A stretch of 10,242 nucleotides of DNA from Temnopleurus reevesii (Eukaryota; Echinodermata; Echinoidea; Temnopleuroida; Temnopleuridae): contig BQKZ01004185.1 of NCBI GenBank assembly GCA_036244855.1, forward strand, positions 17,968 to 28,209. Reading direction: 5' to 3'. Both the position numbers and the translations under genes were made by a program. Under the pieces are notes generated by a model that worked only from the letters and a program-made list of their open reading frames with translations, was not told the DNA's origin and ran no database searches. Numbering within the stretch: the first letter of the stretch is position 1; every line of letters begins with the position of its first letter. Below are positions 1 to 6,644 of this stretch, in pieces.

Positions 1-237
1 AACAAGTGATATGACCAATCCATTTTCATGATTTTACCCAGAGATGTTGAATTTCCACATTTATTCTGCCAAAATATTGCGTTATTTATTCATCGATTTA
101 TTTATTTCTTGATCAATGTTAATTTTTGTCAGGATGCATTTGCAACCAAACGCTGGTATCACGATGGGTCCTGAATAGTACTAAATACATTTTGGGGGAA
201 AATCTGTAGTGAACACTCCTCAATATACTATTAAGGC

Positions 238-285
238 ATGCCCAATTTGTGGGTAAATTTTGCATTTCCACCAGAAGTTGGGCAT
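238..285. repeat. nested hairpin
   Basis: ATGCCCAA (238-245) is the exact reverse complement of TTGGGCAT (278-285). Inside it, GTGGGTAAA (249-257) pairs with TTTCCAC (265-271) apart from a 2-base bulge. The two stems are nested in register, which is more than a lone short palindrome would give. The function is unknown; it may be a remnant of a foldback element. Confidence 0.6.
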
Positions 286-346
286 AATTTAGACCAATAG
301 TTGTGTAAAATATCCTGCTAAGGGTCAAATTTTGCAATTCTGTAGT

Positions 347-387
347 AAACTGGACATATTTGAGGCCAGTACTATAATGTCCAGTTT
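347..387. repeat. 11-bp perfect inverted repeat
   Basis: AAACTGGACAT (347-357) and ATGTCCAGTTT (377-387) are perfect reverse complements separated by 19 bases. It lies about 60 bp downstream of another hairpin. The pieces GGGTAAATTTTGCA (251-264) and GGGTCAAATTTTGCA (322-336) are near-identical direct copies, so 238-387 may be one rearranged repeat. Confidence 0.6.
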
Positions 388-618
388 GGGGTAACAGGCT
401 TTTGCCAAACTTTTTAAGAGTGTAGAATAAATTAAACGTGTTGTTTCTTTTTAATCATATGCTTGAGCTATCTTTCTATGCAAAGAAAGATTTTGATAGA
501 CACACAGTTAATCATTACATTGTTTGAATTTACATTAATTTAGTCACTGTAATCATATACTATAAAATTGGCAAAAAAAATGCCAAACATCTTTATAAAT
601 ATAAATATAAATGCAATG

Positions 619-686
619 TTCATGATACCATTTGATTATATAAAGAAAATTAAATAACTTTTTGAATTTTAAATTGGTATCATGAA
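619..686. repeat. inverted repeat with ~15-bp arms
   Basis: TTCATGATACCATTT (619-633) pairs with AAATTGGTATCATGAA (671-686), with one extra base in the right arm and a 37-base AT-rich loop. The arms are more complex than the surrounding A/T sequence. No target-site duplication is evident, so this is listed as a structural repeat only. Confidence 0.65.
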
Positions 687-1160
687 TATAATTTTGATAT
701 CCAGAAGTAAGTTTGAAATTTTTAACATAACTTTCTTGTTCACATGACCTGAGAGAAATTGTAAATGAATTATACTGATAGAAGTTTAGCGAACAACATT
801 CAATGTGTATATAAATTTTATACGATAATTTATATTCATTATAAATACTCCAAAGTCACCTGCAATGTATTTTATTGAACACACTGCTCATTTTCATACA
901 TGAGTGAGTTCAAATGTTTTATGATGTCTCTCGCTCCACCAGCTACACATCTAGAAAAGTGAGCCTATGGATAAGTGATTTTTTTTTAAAATGGTCCTTG
1001 GCTTTTTCAATGGTGTGTTTCTTTATAGAGTTATCAGATACGACCATGTCAACGTTTTGTCATTTAGAAACCCCGCCCTCTATGTTGGTCCAGAGCCAGG
1101 CATTGCCTAACGTGTTGTTATGAGTAAACCTCCAAAGTGCCAGATCTTAAATTCTATATG
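687..1160. other. AT-rich non-coding stretch
   Basis: No supported gene. The left half is plain AT-rich DNA. The right half (about 914-1146) has lower A/T content and is open over short distances on both strands. The minus-strand frame is listed separately as a doubtful coding fragment. The plus-strand frame (914-1123) has no domain that I recognise. Confidence 0.5.
943..1146 (-). other. doubtful decayed coding fragment
   Basis: Reading the minus strand from 1143 down to 943 gives one frame of 66 codons before a TAG, broken once by a TGA at 1060-1062. The part before the TGA contains LALWRFTHNNTLGNAWLW and the part after it contains QNVDMVVSDNSIKKHTIEK, both of balanced protein-like composition. 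There is no ATG at the start. A TAA lies just upstream, and TTTAAG there could serve as a weak splice acceptor. I do not recognise a family. In AT-rich DNA a frame of this length with one stop can easily arise by chance, and the opposite strand is open too, so confidence is low. Confidence 0.15.
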
Positions 1161-1200
1161 AATATTTCACAGTCTACAAAAGCTAAACTGTGAAAATATT
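1161..1200. repeat. short hairpin
   Basis: AATATTTCACAGT (1161-1173) pairs with ACTGTGAAAATATT (1187-1200) with one extra base in the right arm and a 13-base loop. No flanking duplication is seen and its role is unknown. Confidence 0.55.
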
Positions 1201-1740
1201 TACTCTTAAAATGCCATATTTAGTGCTTTGAAGCTAGCTTTATGGGCGCGATATATCGGAATCATTAATCCACGACATAAAAAGCTCCCTAGTGCATGGG
1301 TTTCTTGACACCCATTGTTGGTTTTTAATCTATTTGAATATAACATGATGTACCAAACAGCTTGATTTTAATTTTTTTTAACAATGTTGGTCAGTCTCTT
1401 TGATGTACATTTTGAACAGGTTTTACGCAAAGTGATAAAACAACAGTTTGCAATAATATATTTTATATGTACAAATGTGGGTTGTAAAATAATTCATAAT
1501 TCCCACCTTTTCACATTTTCAACACTCGGGTTAAAAAAATTACTATTTATTCGTTTGCAAAGAATGACTGAAAACATATGAATGCCGTTTTTTTTTCTTT
1601 CTTATCACCGTTTCTCATCGATTTTTTTTAGGTATCAGGTTATTGTTGCCTATGTGATTATTTATTCTCACAGTTTTTCCAAAAATGTATTTTAGATTTG
1701 AAAACAATTTAATTTGTTCATATGCAATAAATGTGGGATT
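1201..1740. other. AT-rich stretch, no gene seen
   Basis: I see poly-T tracts near 1370-1380, 1589-1597 and 1621-1630, and otherwise ordinary AT-rich sequence. A 65-codon plus-strand frame (1384-1581) is rich in Phe, Leu and Ile with no motif, and I treat it as chance. Confidence 0.55.
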
Positions 1741-1953
1741 TTACACACGATATCGTTTTTGTTTGATTTTGATATGTAAATACTGTATTGCCAATTTTAC
1801 GGAATGATAGTCGCCATTTGTCACACTTTCATTGAACAGTGTTGAAACGAAATCTTCATCCACAGAGATACGTATTTCACTGGAAACCCTTTGCGTTGGT
1901 GCTTTGTCGGGATATTTTTCCTTAGTGTACCATAACCATATGGCTTCGATCAA
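1741..1953 (-). CDS. short open frame, unknown; possible terminal exon
   Basis: About 70 codons are open on the minus strand and end in TAA. The first residue is a TTG codon, not ATG, and an in-frame TAA lies two codons before it, so this is not a complete ATG-initiated gene. The sequence CGCTTTTAAG just before the frame could be a weak 3' splice site, which would make it a terminal exon. The translation has mixed composition (for example IEAIWLWYTKEKYPDK near the start and SVKLAIQYLHIKIKQKRYRV at the end). I do not recognise a domain. Chance openness is a serious alternative. Confidence 0.15.
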   Translation of the reverse strand: MIEAIWLWYTKEKYPDKAPTQRVSSEIRISVDEDFVSTLFNESVTNGDYHSVKLAIQYLHIKIKQKRYRV

Positions 1954-2001
1954 TTCTTAAAAGCGGTCACGAATTAAGAAATGCATGTAGTAGAGTAATG
2001 A

Positions 2002-2679
2002 TGGCATCATTACGATGTGCATGGCTTGAAGGTTACGATTGGTGAAGGTTTATTGGTGGAGGCTGTGTTGGAAACGTGGTTTGATGAGCATGACGATTGC
2101 GATGTTATTTTTGTTGACATTATTGTTGTTGATGGTGATGACGTTATTGTTGATGATGGTGATAATGAGGGTGGTGACGAAAATGACGACGATGGTGATG
2201 AAAATGATGATAATGATGACGTGGATGATGATAATGGTAAGAGTGATGACGACGATGGTGATGATAGTGCTAATAAAGATGGCGGAATTCTGGTAGAGAC
2301 CGTGTTGTCGATGAGTATGACGATGGTGATGTTATTTTTTGTTGAAGTTGTCGATGATGGTAATGATGAGGGTGATAACGACGATGACGACGATGGTGAT
2401 GATAACGATGGTGATGAATATGATGATAATGATGACGTCGGTGATGCTAATGATGAAGGTGATGACGACGATGGTGATAATGATTAGGGTGATGATGACG
2501 ATGGTGATGATGATGATAATGATGACGTCGATGATGATGATGATGATGATGATGATGCTAGTGGTGGTGGTAATGATAATGACGGTGATGAAGATGATGA
2601 TGATGATAACGATGATGACGATGAAGATGATGATGGTGATGATGATGATGACGATAATGATGACGTCAATTATGAAAAA

Positions 2680-2710
<31 letters not shown>

Positions 2711-2868
2711 GTAATGTCGATGGCGATTGTGATGTTGATCGTGATGACGAATTTACACTTGACATCAACAATAATTTTGACGGTGGTGAAGCTAACTGTA
2801 GTAATTTTCATGTTGTTGAAGTTAGGCGTATGATAGTGGTCGTGGTGATAATGCTGAAAGTGATATGA
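2002..2868 (+). pseudogene. Asp-rich open frame broken by one TAG; coding status unclear
   Basis: One phase is open from just after a TGA at 1999-2001 to a TGA at 2866-2868, 289 codons, except for one TAG at 2485-2487 between GAT and GGT codons. The part before the TAG starts with less repetitive text (VTIGEGLLVEAVLETWFDEH) and then becomes Asp/Gly/Asn-rich. The part after it is Asp-rich and ends in non-repetitive text (DEFTLDINNNFDGGEANCS, then FHVVEV). No ATG opens the frame and I see no signal peptide, so a complete gene is not supported. It could be an old acidic-repeat exon, or simply a (GAT)n microsatellite whose Asp frame avoids stops by composition. I lean towards the second, but the complex ends keep the first alive. 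Confidence 0.25.
2083..2738 (+). repeat. degenerate (GAT)n triplet tract
   Basis: This is a long purine/T-rich tract dominated by GAT, with GAC, GGT, AAT and GAA variants. The purest blocks are about 2528-2556 and 2682-2709. It has higher-order order: the word AATGATGACGT or a close variant recurs at 2212, 2428, 2518 and 2656, spacings of 216, 90 and 138, all multiples of three. The first part also looks like two copies of a larger unit, roughly 2040-2280 and 2285-2480, each beginning with a related GT-rich segment. Read one way it encodes Asp, in the next frame Met, and in the third mostly stops. On the other strand it reads as Ile-rich or Ser-rich frames, which are shadows. Confidence 0.95.
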
Positions 2869-3222
2869 CGGTGAAGAATGTGCTGAAGATTTGGAAGACA
2901 ATGTTGATATTGAAAATGCTGTAAATGGTATTAGAGAAGAAATTGACGGTGAACGTCAGAAAATGACGGTTGTATCTTAAGATGGGCAAACAGAAAGTCG
3001 GGGCGAAAAGGGACAACACTTTCTGATGGGGATGAACCGAAGCCATTTAACGTGCAGGCGTATATTACAAAAGTAGACAGTAAAACAAACCCAAAGGTGC
3101 TTATACGATGGTCCACAGAGGCAACACAGTGTGAATTAATATTAGTTTTGTACTTTGGGTGTGGCAGACTAAGAATGGCAAAATTTGCCGAAATTGGCAG
3201 GGTGAAAGGGTGCTTACTTTAA
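2826..3222 (+). pseudogene. frame-shifted protein-like tail after the Asp-rich frame
   Basis: Past about 2823 the Asp-rich phase loses its character, and acidic, protein-like text continues in other phases. 2826-2863 reads AYDSGRGDNAESD. 2864-2958 reads as EECAEDLEDNVDIENAVNG and onwards to DGERQ. 2953-3222 is an 89-residue open frame, without an initiating ATG, containing LSDGDEPKPFNVQAYITK and then KVLIRWSTEATQCE, and ending in TAA at 3220-3222. The phase moves the same way each time and returns to the phase of the Asp-rich frame. This is what a decaying exon with small indels would look like, but purine-rich drift out of the GAT tract would also give Glu/Asp codons. I recognise no family in the 89-residue part. 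Confidence in coding ancestry is low. Confidence 0.2.
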
Positions 3223-3649
3223 CACTCGCCGGTAAGAAAGTAAACAAATTATGCACACATTGGAAGCAAAGTGACAATCCTGTGGCTTTTTAAGTACCAT
3301 GGGGCAAGTTGCACAAAAAAGGCGACTTCTCTATCCTTGCTAAAAGCCCCCTCACAACTATATTGAGGCTGACGAAGGCTGCAGAAACAGAAAAATACGG
3401 AAGTTGATACGTGCAGCGTAAAGGCGAGTTGTTCAACTCGCTAAGGCCCATAAATTGTACCTTCGAGCTGCACGTATAAGCTTCCATATTTTCCCAATTC
3501 GTCAGCCTTTGTCTGCCTCGATTCGCGTAGTGTGTGAGAAGACTTAAAGTCTGGTGAACATCTAGCCACCTTCGGGTATATGATATGAGATGAATTAGGA
3601 CAAACTCTATGGTTCGGAGGTAAATCAACTGTACTCATGCTCGCATCGT
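3223..3649. other. non-coding, contains a foldback
   Basis: I see no supported gene. The interval holds the 55-bp-arm inverted repeat at 3365-3519. The minus-strand frames at 3290-3628 and 3441-3638 run straight through both arms of that repeat and into each other, so I treat them as artefacts. Confidence 0.55.
3365..3519. repeat. foldback, 55-bp imperfect arms with central hairpin
   Basis: The left arm (3365-3419) and right arm (3465-3519) are reverse complements at roughly four in five positions by eye, with shared blocks AAGGCTG and ATACGTGCAGC. Between them GCGAGTTG and CAACTCGC form an 8-bp stem with a 2-base loop (3424-3441). Weaker pairing continues outward: TCACAACTA at about 3352-3360 matches the reverse complement of a TGTGTGA-type segment near 3530-3537. 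It resembles an old non-autonomous foldback transposon or a decayed palindromic insertion. No clear target duplication was found. Confidence 0.75.
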
Positions 3650-3913
3650 GGGGGGGGGGGGGTTGGAGCGCTAGCTCCCTGGGTCAGAGCTAGGGGGCGC
3701 TAAATTTGAGGTTAAAAGGGTTCCAAAATCGCCAAGGCGATTATCTTTTTTTTTTTTTTTGCTTTGCTTTTTTTTGCTTGTCATCCAAGCTCTGCCCGCT
3801 GGGGATGCCAGAGAGGGGCGCCAACTCTGAGGTGAAGACCCCTTTTTTTCTTTTTTTTTCTTTTCAGCCCAGCTCAGCCCTGGAGCGCCAAACAGTCGAG
3901 CCCCCCCCCCCCC
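3650..3913. repeat. composite block bounded by G13 and C13
   Basis: The block opens with 13 G (3650-3662) and closes with 13 C (3901-3913), so its ends are inverted copies. Inside are three related segments in direct order: near 3672-3715 (AGCTC, CTGGG, GGGGGCGCTAAATTTGAGG), near 3789-3840 (AGCTCTGCCC, GGGGCGCCAACTCTGAGG) and near 3870-3900 (AGCTCAGCCCTGGAGCGCC). They are separated by pyrimidine tracts, including T15 at 3746-3760 and T7 and T9 at about 3843-3859. A plus-strand frame crosses it (3706-3951) but is Phe-rich because of the T tracts, and I do not consider it a gene. The G run could form a G-quadruplex on the plus strand. Confidence 0.7.
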
Positions 3914-4716
3914 GTCTCAAAATCATGGATGTGCGCATTTTATTGTTTTGATTTCGATGAGATAGAGAGGACAAGTTCTTGTGTAACTGGCCCTGGTCGT
4001 CTAGGAGTTCAGATAAACTGTGAGGTATTAGATTTATTCAGCTACCAATTCTGCTTATGCAAATAGCACACCCGAACTAAACTATACAAAGAATGCTTCG
4101 CTATATTTCAAACTCATTTCACAGATTTCATACTACGAAAGATGACTCGTCTTTTCTATCTCTTACCTTCATCATTTCGTTGATTCCTACTCCATGTTTG
4201 GATAGTTGGAAAACATTAGGAAGCTAAAACAAGTTGGATTCGTATACCACTTCTAAATGTACCTCTTTCGTATTTTAATGTTTCAACTCCACATATTGGA
4301 TCCGCAAATACCATGACGGAGCTAAAACAATTTTGACTCAAGAAATTTTTTTATTCAAGTGATCATCTCATCCTATTATATTTTAAAATTTAACTCTCCA
4401 TGTTGAATTCGGCGTGAAGCGTAAGGAAGCTGTTCAATTTTGATTGAAAAGTTGCCAGTGATTGGAAATTTGGAAATTTGGAAGTGTATTTATTGAAACT
4501 TGATTGATATAAGAAGTCGATATGCTGTTAAATGATTGATTTTTTTTCTGCCGCAACATACATGAACAAATTCTTTTTTAAATGAGGACACAAATTAACT
4601 ATCAAGAGAAGATGGCCCTTATACATGCGACCCTCATTAAGCCACACGACAAGAATAATTGAATCTATTCGTGTGTTTTGATGACACACATGTTCCAACT
4701 AAGATGACTTTTTCAG
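3914..4716. other. non-coding stretch with diverged tandem repeat
   Basis: I see no gene. The main structure is the roughly 100-bp tandem repeat at about 4189-4450, listed separately. A local doubling (GGAAATTTGGAAATTTGGAAG) lies near 4464-4485. A T-rich tract lies near 4347-4353 and another near 4540-4548. Confidence 0.55.
4189..4450 (+). repeat. three diverged copies of a ~100-bp tandem repeat
   Basis: Related words recur in the same order. ACTCC at 4189, ACTCC at 4286 and ACTCTCC at 4393 are each followed by CCATGTTTGGAT-like text. Then comes GGAAGCTAAAACAA at about 4219, GGAGCTAAAACAATTTT at about 4318 and GGAAGCTGTTCAATTTT at about 4425. The spacing is about 97-107 bp. The copies are old, with most of the linking sequence diverged. 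An older fourth copy before 4189 is possible but I could not support it. Confidence 0.55.
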
Positions 4717-4769
4717 GTGATGAGATGGCAGCATCGTCCAGGAAGAATGAACATGGGAGCAAATCGAAG
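4717..4769 (+). CDS. putative 53-nt internal exon
   Basis: A pyrimidine-rich tract ending GACTTTTTCAG (to 4716) precedes the segment, and AAG followed by GTAATT (from 4770) ends it, matching vertebrate-type 3' and 5' splice consensus. Read from the third base, the segment is fully open as DEMAASSRKNEHGSKSK, with the donor at a codon boundary. Another phase is also open; the third starts with TGA. The exon would enter at phase 1 and leave at phase 0. No partner exon could be identified in the window and the protein family is unknown. It is the best splice-bounded candidate here, but both splice motifs are short and occur by chance in AT-rich DNA. Confidence 0.3.
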
Positions 4770-4821
4770 GTAATTATTGTAGAGACATGATGATACTTGC
4801 TCTTTATTACATTGGATATTT

Positions 4822-5110
4822 GCGCATACACACTTAGAACTCAGGGTGTAGCCGCTGGATAATGCAATAGCAGCACACATTTATATGGTTGAGATCATAA
4901 TGTACCCTGAGAGTTGGGATATGCATCACTAGGGTGGATATGCACCCCTAGAGTGCACCCTTACGACGCGACGGAGATCTCCACCCTAGGTGTACATATC
5001 CCAACCCTAAGGGTGCATTTTCTTCACCCTTACAGGTGCTGCCAGTTGTACCAGCGGGTGCCCCCTAAGGGTGCAAAACTGCACCCTGATTTCTTATTGT
5101 GCACGGTTGC
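4822..5110. repeat. nested foldback rich in CACCCTTAGGGTG-like words
   Basis: The outer left segment (about 4831-4880: ACTTAGAACTCAGGGTGTAG, CGCTGG, CAGCACAC) matches the reverse complement of the right end (about 5029-5103) in the same order, apart from an extra block of about 20 bases in the right arm. An inner pair, GTTGGGATATGCATCACTAG (4913-4932) and its counterpart near 4983-5007 (CACCCTAGGTGTACATATCC), repeats the pattern. Words such as GCACCCTTA and TAAGGGTGCA recur on both strands. The nested symmetry suggests a foldback transposon with subterminal repeats, now eroded. A plus-strand frame here (4914-5117) only reflects the repeat words. Confidence 0.65.
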
Positions 5111-5243
5111 AGTTTAAGCAGGTACGTGATTGAAATTCCCTTCTCAATACTCCAAACAAGGAGTTCTACCTGGAGGTGAAGTCGGCGCTGGGAGCGTTCT
5201 AGTTTTTGAGAATTTGGGGGTCTAAGGGTATAGTGCAGTTTCA

Positions 5244-5384
5244 AAAGTTGTAAACGAAGTTCGTAACACAGTCTCTGGGATTTATAATATCATACTTATC
5301 ATAAATCGCCTGTGTAAATACTCTGATTANTGAATAAATTCAAATTTGTATTCAATTTGATATAATCTCAACGTTTACAACTTT
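5244..5384. repeat. 13-bp perfect inverted repeat, 115-bp spacer
   Basis: AAAGTTGTAAACG (5244-5256) and CGTTTACAACTTT (5372-5384) are exact reverse complements. The flanks show only slight further pairing. The spacer contains the undetermined base at 5330 and a small internal palindrome (TCAAATTTG then TCAATTTGA). It may be an eroded miniature element; no target duplication is visible. Confidence 0.6.
5330..5330. other. undetermined base (N)
   Basis: The sequence has an N here, within a small inverted repeat. This is an assembly or base-calling ambiguity. Confidence 0.99.
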
Positions 5385-5556
5385 AGACCTTCATGACACA
5401 ATGCACAGATTACCTTATGTGCTCTGCACTAAATGTTAGGTACTTATCTTCTTAATTCATCAAGGACGAAAACGCTGATGACACGCTTTCAGTCTGTTTG
5501 ATGATCAAATGTTCTGAAGGACCATTTGACACAAATTACTTTTTTTTCTTTTCAAG

Positions 5557-5593
5557 CAATCGGGGATATGTGAATCTCCTCCCCAGTTGTGAG
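5557..5593 (+). other. weak 37-nt exon-like segment
   Basis: A strong pyrimidine tract ending TTTTTCTTTTCAAG precedes it and GAG followed by GTATAC ends it. One phase is open (NRGYVNLLPSCE). CCCCAG inside could act as an alternative acceptor. The segment is very short, no linked exon was found, and pyrimidine tracts are frequent in this window, so this is a weak candidate. Confidence 0.12.
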
Positions 5594-6062
5594 GTATACC
5601 ATACATCATGCTATTGATCTGTCAAAATAATTGAGAACTATACGAGTTCGAACTCCGGGCACGTCTTTCGGATGGTGACGAAAAAGTCGGTGCCACGCTT
5701 TTTTTCTTGTGTAAATGTTTAAAAAACAAAAAGTGAATGGTATACGTTACATGAAATTGTCTATATTCCAGAATATACATACCTGAATATTGTATATCAA
5801 AACATGTAGCCAAATATGATGATATTTTTAAGGAGCAAACCCGTGAGGAAAATAGCTAATACTTTATATTCGTCTTCGGTTTTTAAGTTCACCACTATGC
5901 TAAAGATTTTTTAACCCGGTGACTGACTTTATTAAACCAGCCAGTGTTGAACAGCAACAGTGATGAGCAAACTTATTCCAATGGCGTTATCGGGGAGTAA
6001 AACTGACAACTCTTTGTTTGGTTTTTTTTTATGTTAAAATTTATATATTTTACTCAATTTTA
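5594..6062. other. AT-rich stretch, no gene seen
   Basis: A minus-strand frame (5622-5813) has no ATG context or motif of note. The palindrome GAGTTCGAACTC near 5645-5656 and an AGTCGGTGC word near 5684 were examined and rejected as RNA signals. Confidence 0.55.
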
Positions 6063-6644
6063 GCGTTACATGACGGCGTGTATCGAAAAACCGTTCATGT
6101 TTCTTGTGTTGAACGATCAGAGTTAAATTAACACTGGACAATTTTGCAGCTTGCATCACTCTACAAGTACGACAATAACTGACCTACTGAACTTTATAAT
6201 ACCTTCTTGAATGATAGCTCTAATTGTATTCCAATTTTGTACACTGAATTTATACCGATTCTCCATCATATGAATACGGTATTTTGTGCAAAAATGAACA
6301 CTAATTCCCTTGTACATCGGCCCATTCTATTTTTTACCTATCCGAAGCCACATAAGTCCACTTGGCATTTTTGCACTGACTTTATCGTCTCAAGGATACA
6401 CATTTGTGTGTCTCAAATAACGTTTTAACGCAGTGAACGTGTGCGCTGTCGCCCTTTCAGCCGCCGCGCCGGCTTCTTTAATTGTAACCCCCTTTTGAAA
6501 TTACGTAACCCATCTTTGTCCAATTTTATCACTCTTACCTATCACTATTATTCACGATTTTTTTTTTGTTCGTTGTTCGTTGCACACATCGTCGGTTGGG
6601 TCCTCGTAACATGAACGCTCTTTCGATACACGCCTTTAGTTCGC
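6063..6644. mobile_element. probable non-autonomous TIR element with TA flanks
   Basis: The left arm (6063-6103) and right arm (6606-6644) are inverted copies. The core 29 positions, beginning GGCGTGTATCGAAA and including CGTTCATGTT, agree at 26 of 29. An outer GCG/CGC is also shared, with the dinucleotide TA directly outside each end (6061-6062 and 6645-6646). A TA duplication is typical of Tc1/mariner-type insertion, but two bases can match by chance. The interior has no transposase-like frame. A short frame (6207-6428) has no motif that I recognise. A CpG-rich patch (GCCGCCGCGCCGGC near 6459-6473) lies in the interior and stands out from the AT-rich surroundings. Confidence 0.6.

Larger units (their letters stand above)
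1..618. other. AT-rich non-coding stretch with small hairpins
   Basis: No gene was recognised here. The stretch is AT-rich and has a short TTTA-type run near 84-110 and an A/T run (TATAAATATAAATATAAATG) near 593-613. TTGGCA at 568-573 pairs with TGCCAA at 581-586 around an A-rich loop. ATCTTTC (470-476) pairs with GAAAGAT (485-491). Two larger hairpins are listed separately. A short minus-strand open frame (119-337) has no recognisable features and lies across these hairpins, so I treat it as chance. Confidence 0.6.
5111..5556. other. non-coding stretch with small inverted repeats
   Basis: I see no gene. ACTCC/GGAGT forms a small hairpin near 5149-5164. The interval also includes the 13-bp inverted repeat at 5244-5384. 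The base at 5330 is N. Confidence 0.55.

Noticed and set aside
2661..2668. TGACGTCA, a perfect CREB/ATF site, with TGACGTCG relatives nearby
   Set aside because: These arise within degenerate GAT/GAC repeats and recur with the repeat, so composition is the simpler explanation.
2332..2901. Long minus-strand Ile-rich frame, and plus-strand Met-rich frames (2039-2296, 2339-2833) over the GAT tract
   Set aside because: These are the other-phase and other-strand readings of (GAT)n (ATC gives Ile, ATG gives Met). Composition explains them entirely.
3290..3638. Two overlapping minus-strand frames (112 and 65 codons)
   Set aside because: They pass through both arms of the 55-bp-arm foldback, have no recognisable motif and conflict with each other in frame.
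3841..3870. Strong 3' splice-like pyrimidine tract ending TTTTCAG
   Set aside because: It belongs to the repeat block's T tracts, and what follows is another repeat segment and a C13 run, with no donor.
3706..3951. 81-codon plus-strand frame
   Set aside because: It runs through T tracts (poly-Phe) and the C13 run (poly-Pro) of a repeat block, with no non-repetitive core of useful length.
5643..5660. GAGTTCGAACTCC, resembling a tRNA T-arm
   Set aside because: The five bases on each side of TTCGAAC do not form a T-stem on either strand, and no D-arm, anticodon arm or acceptor stem lies at the right spacing. It is simply a 12-bp palindrome.
5680..5708. AGTCGGTGC followed by a T run, recalling the end of a Cas9 tracrRNA
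   Set aside because: The matching GGCACCG hairpin half and the upstream anti-repeat are missing, there are no cas genes or spacers, and the window is animal-like DNA. It is a chance short match.
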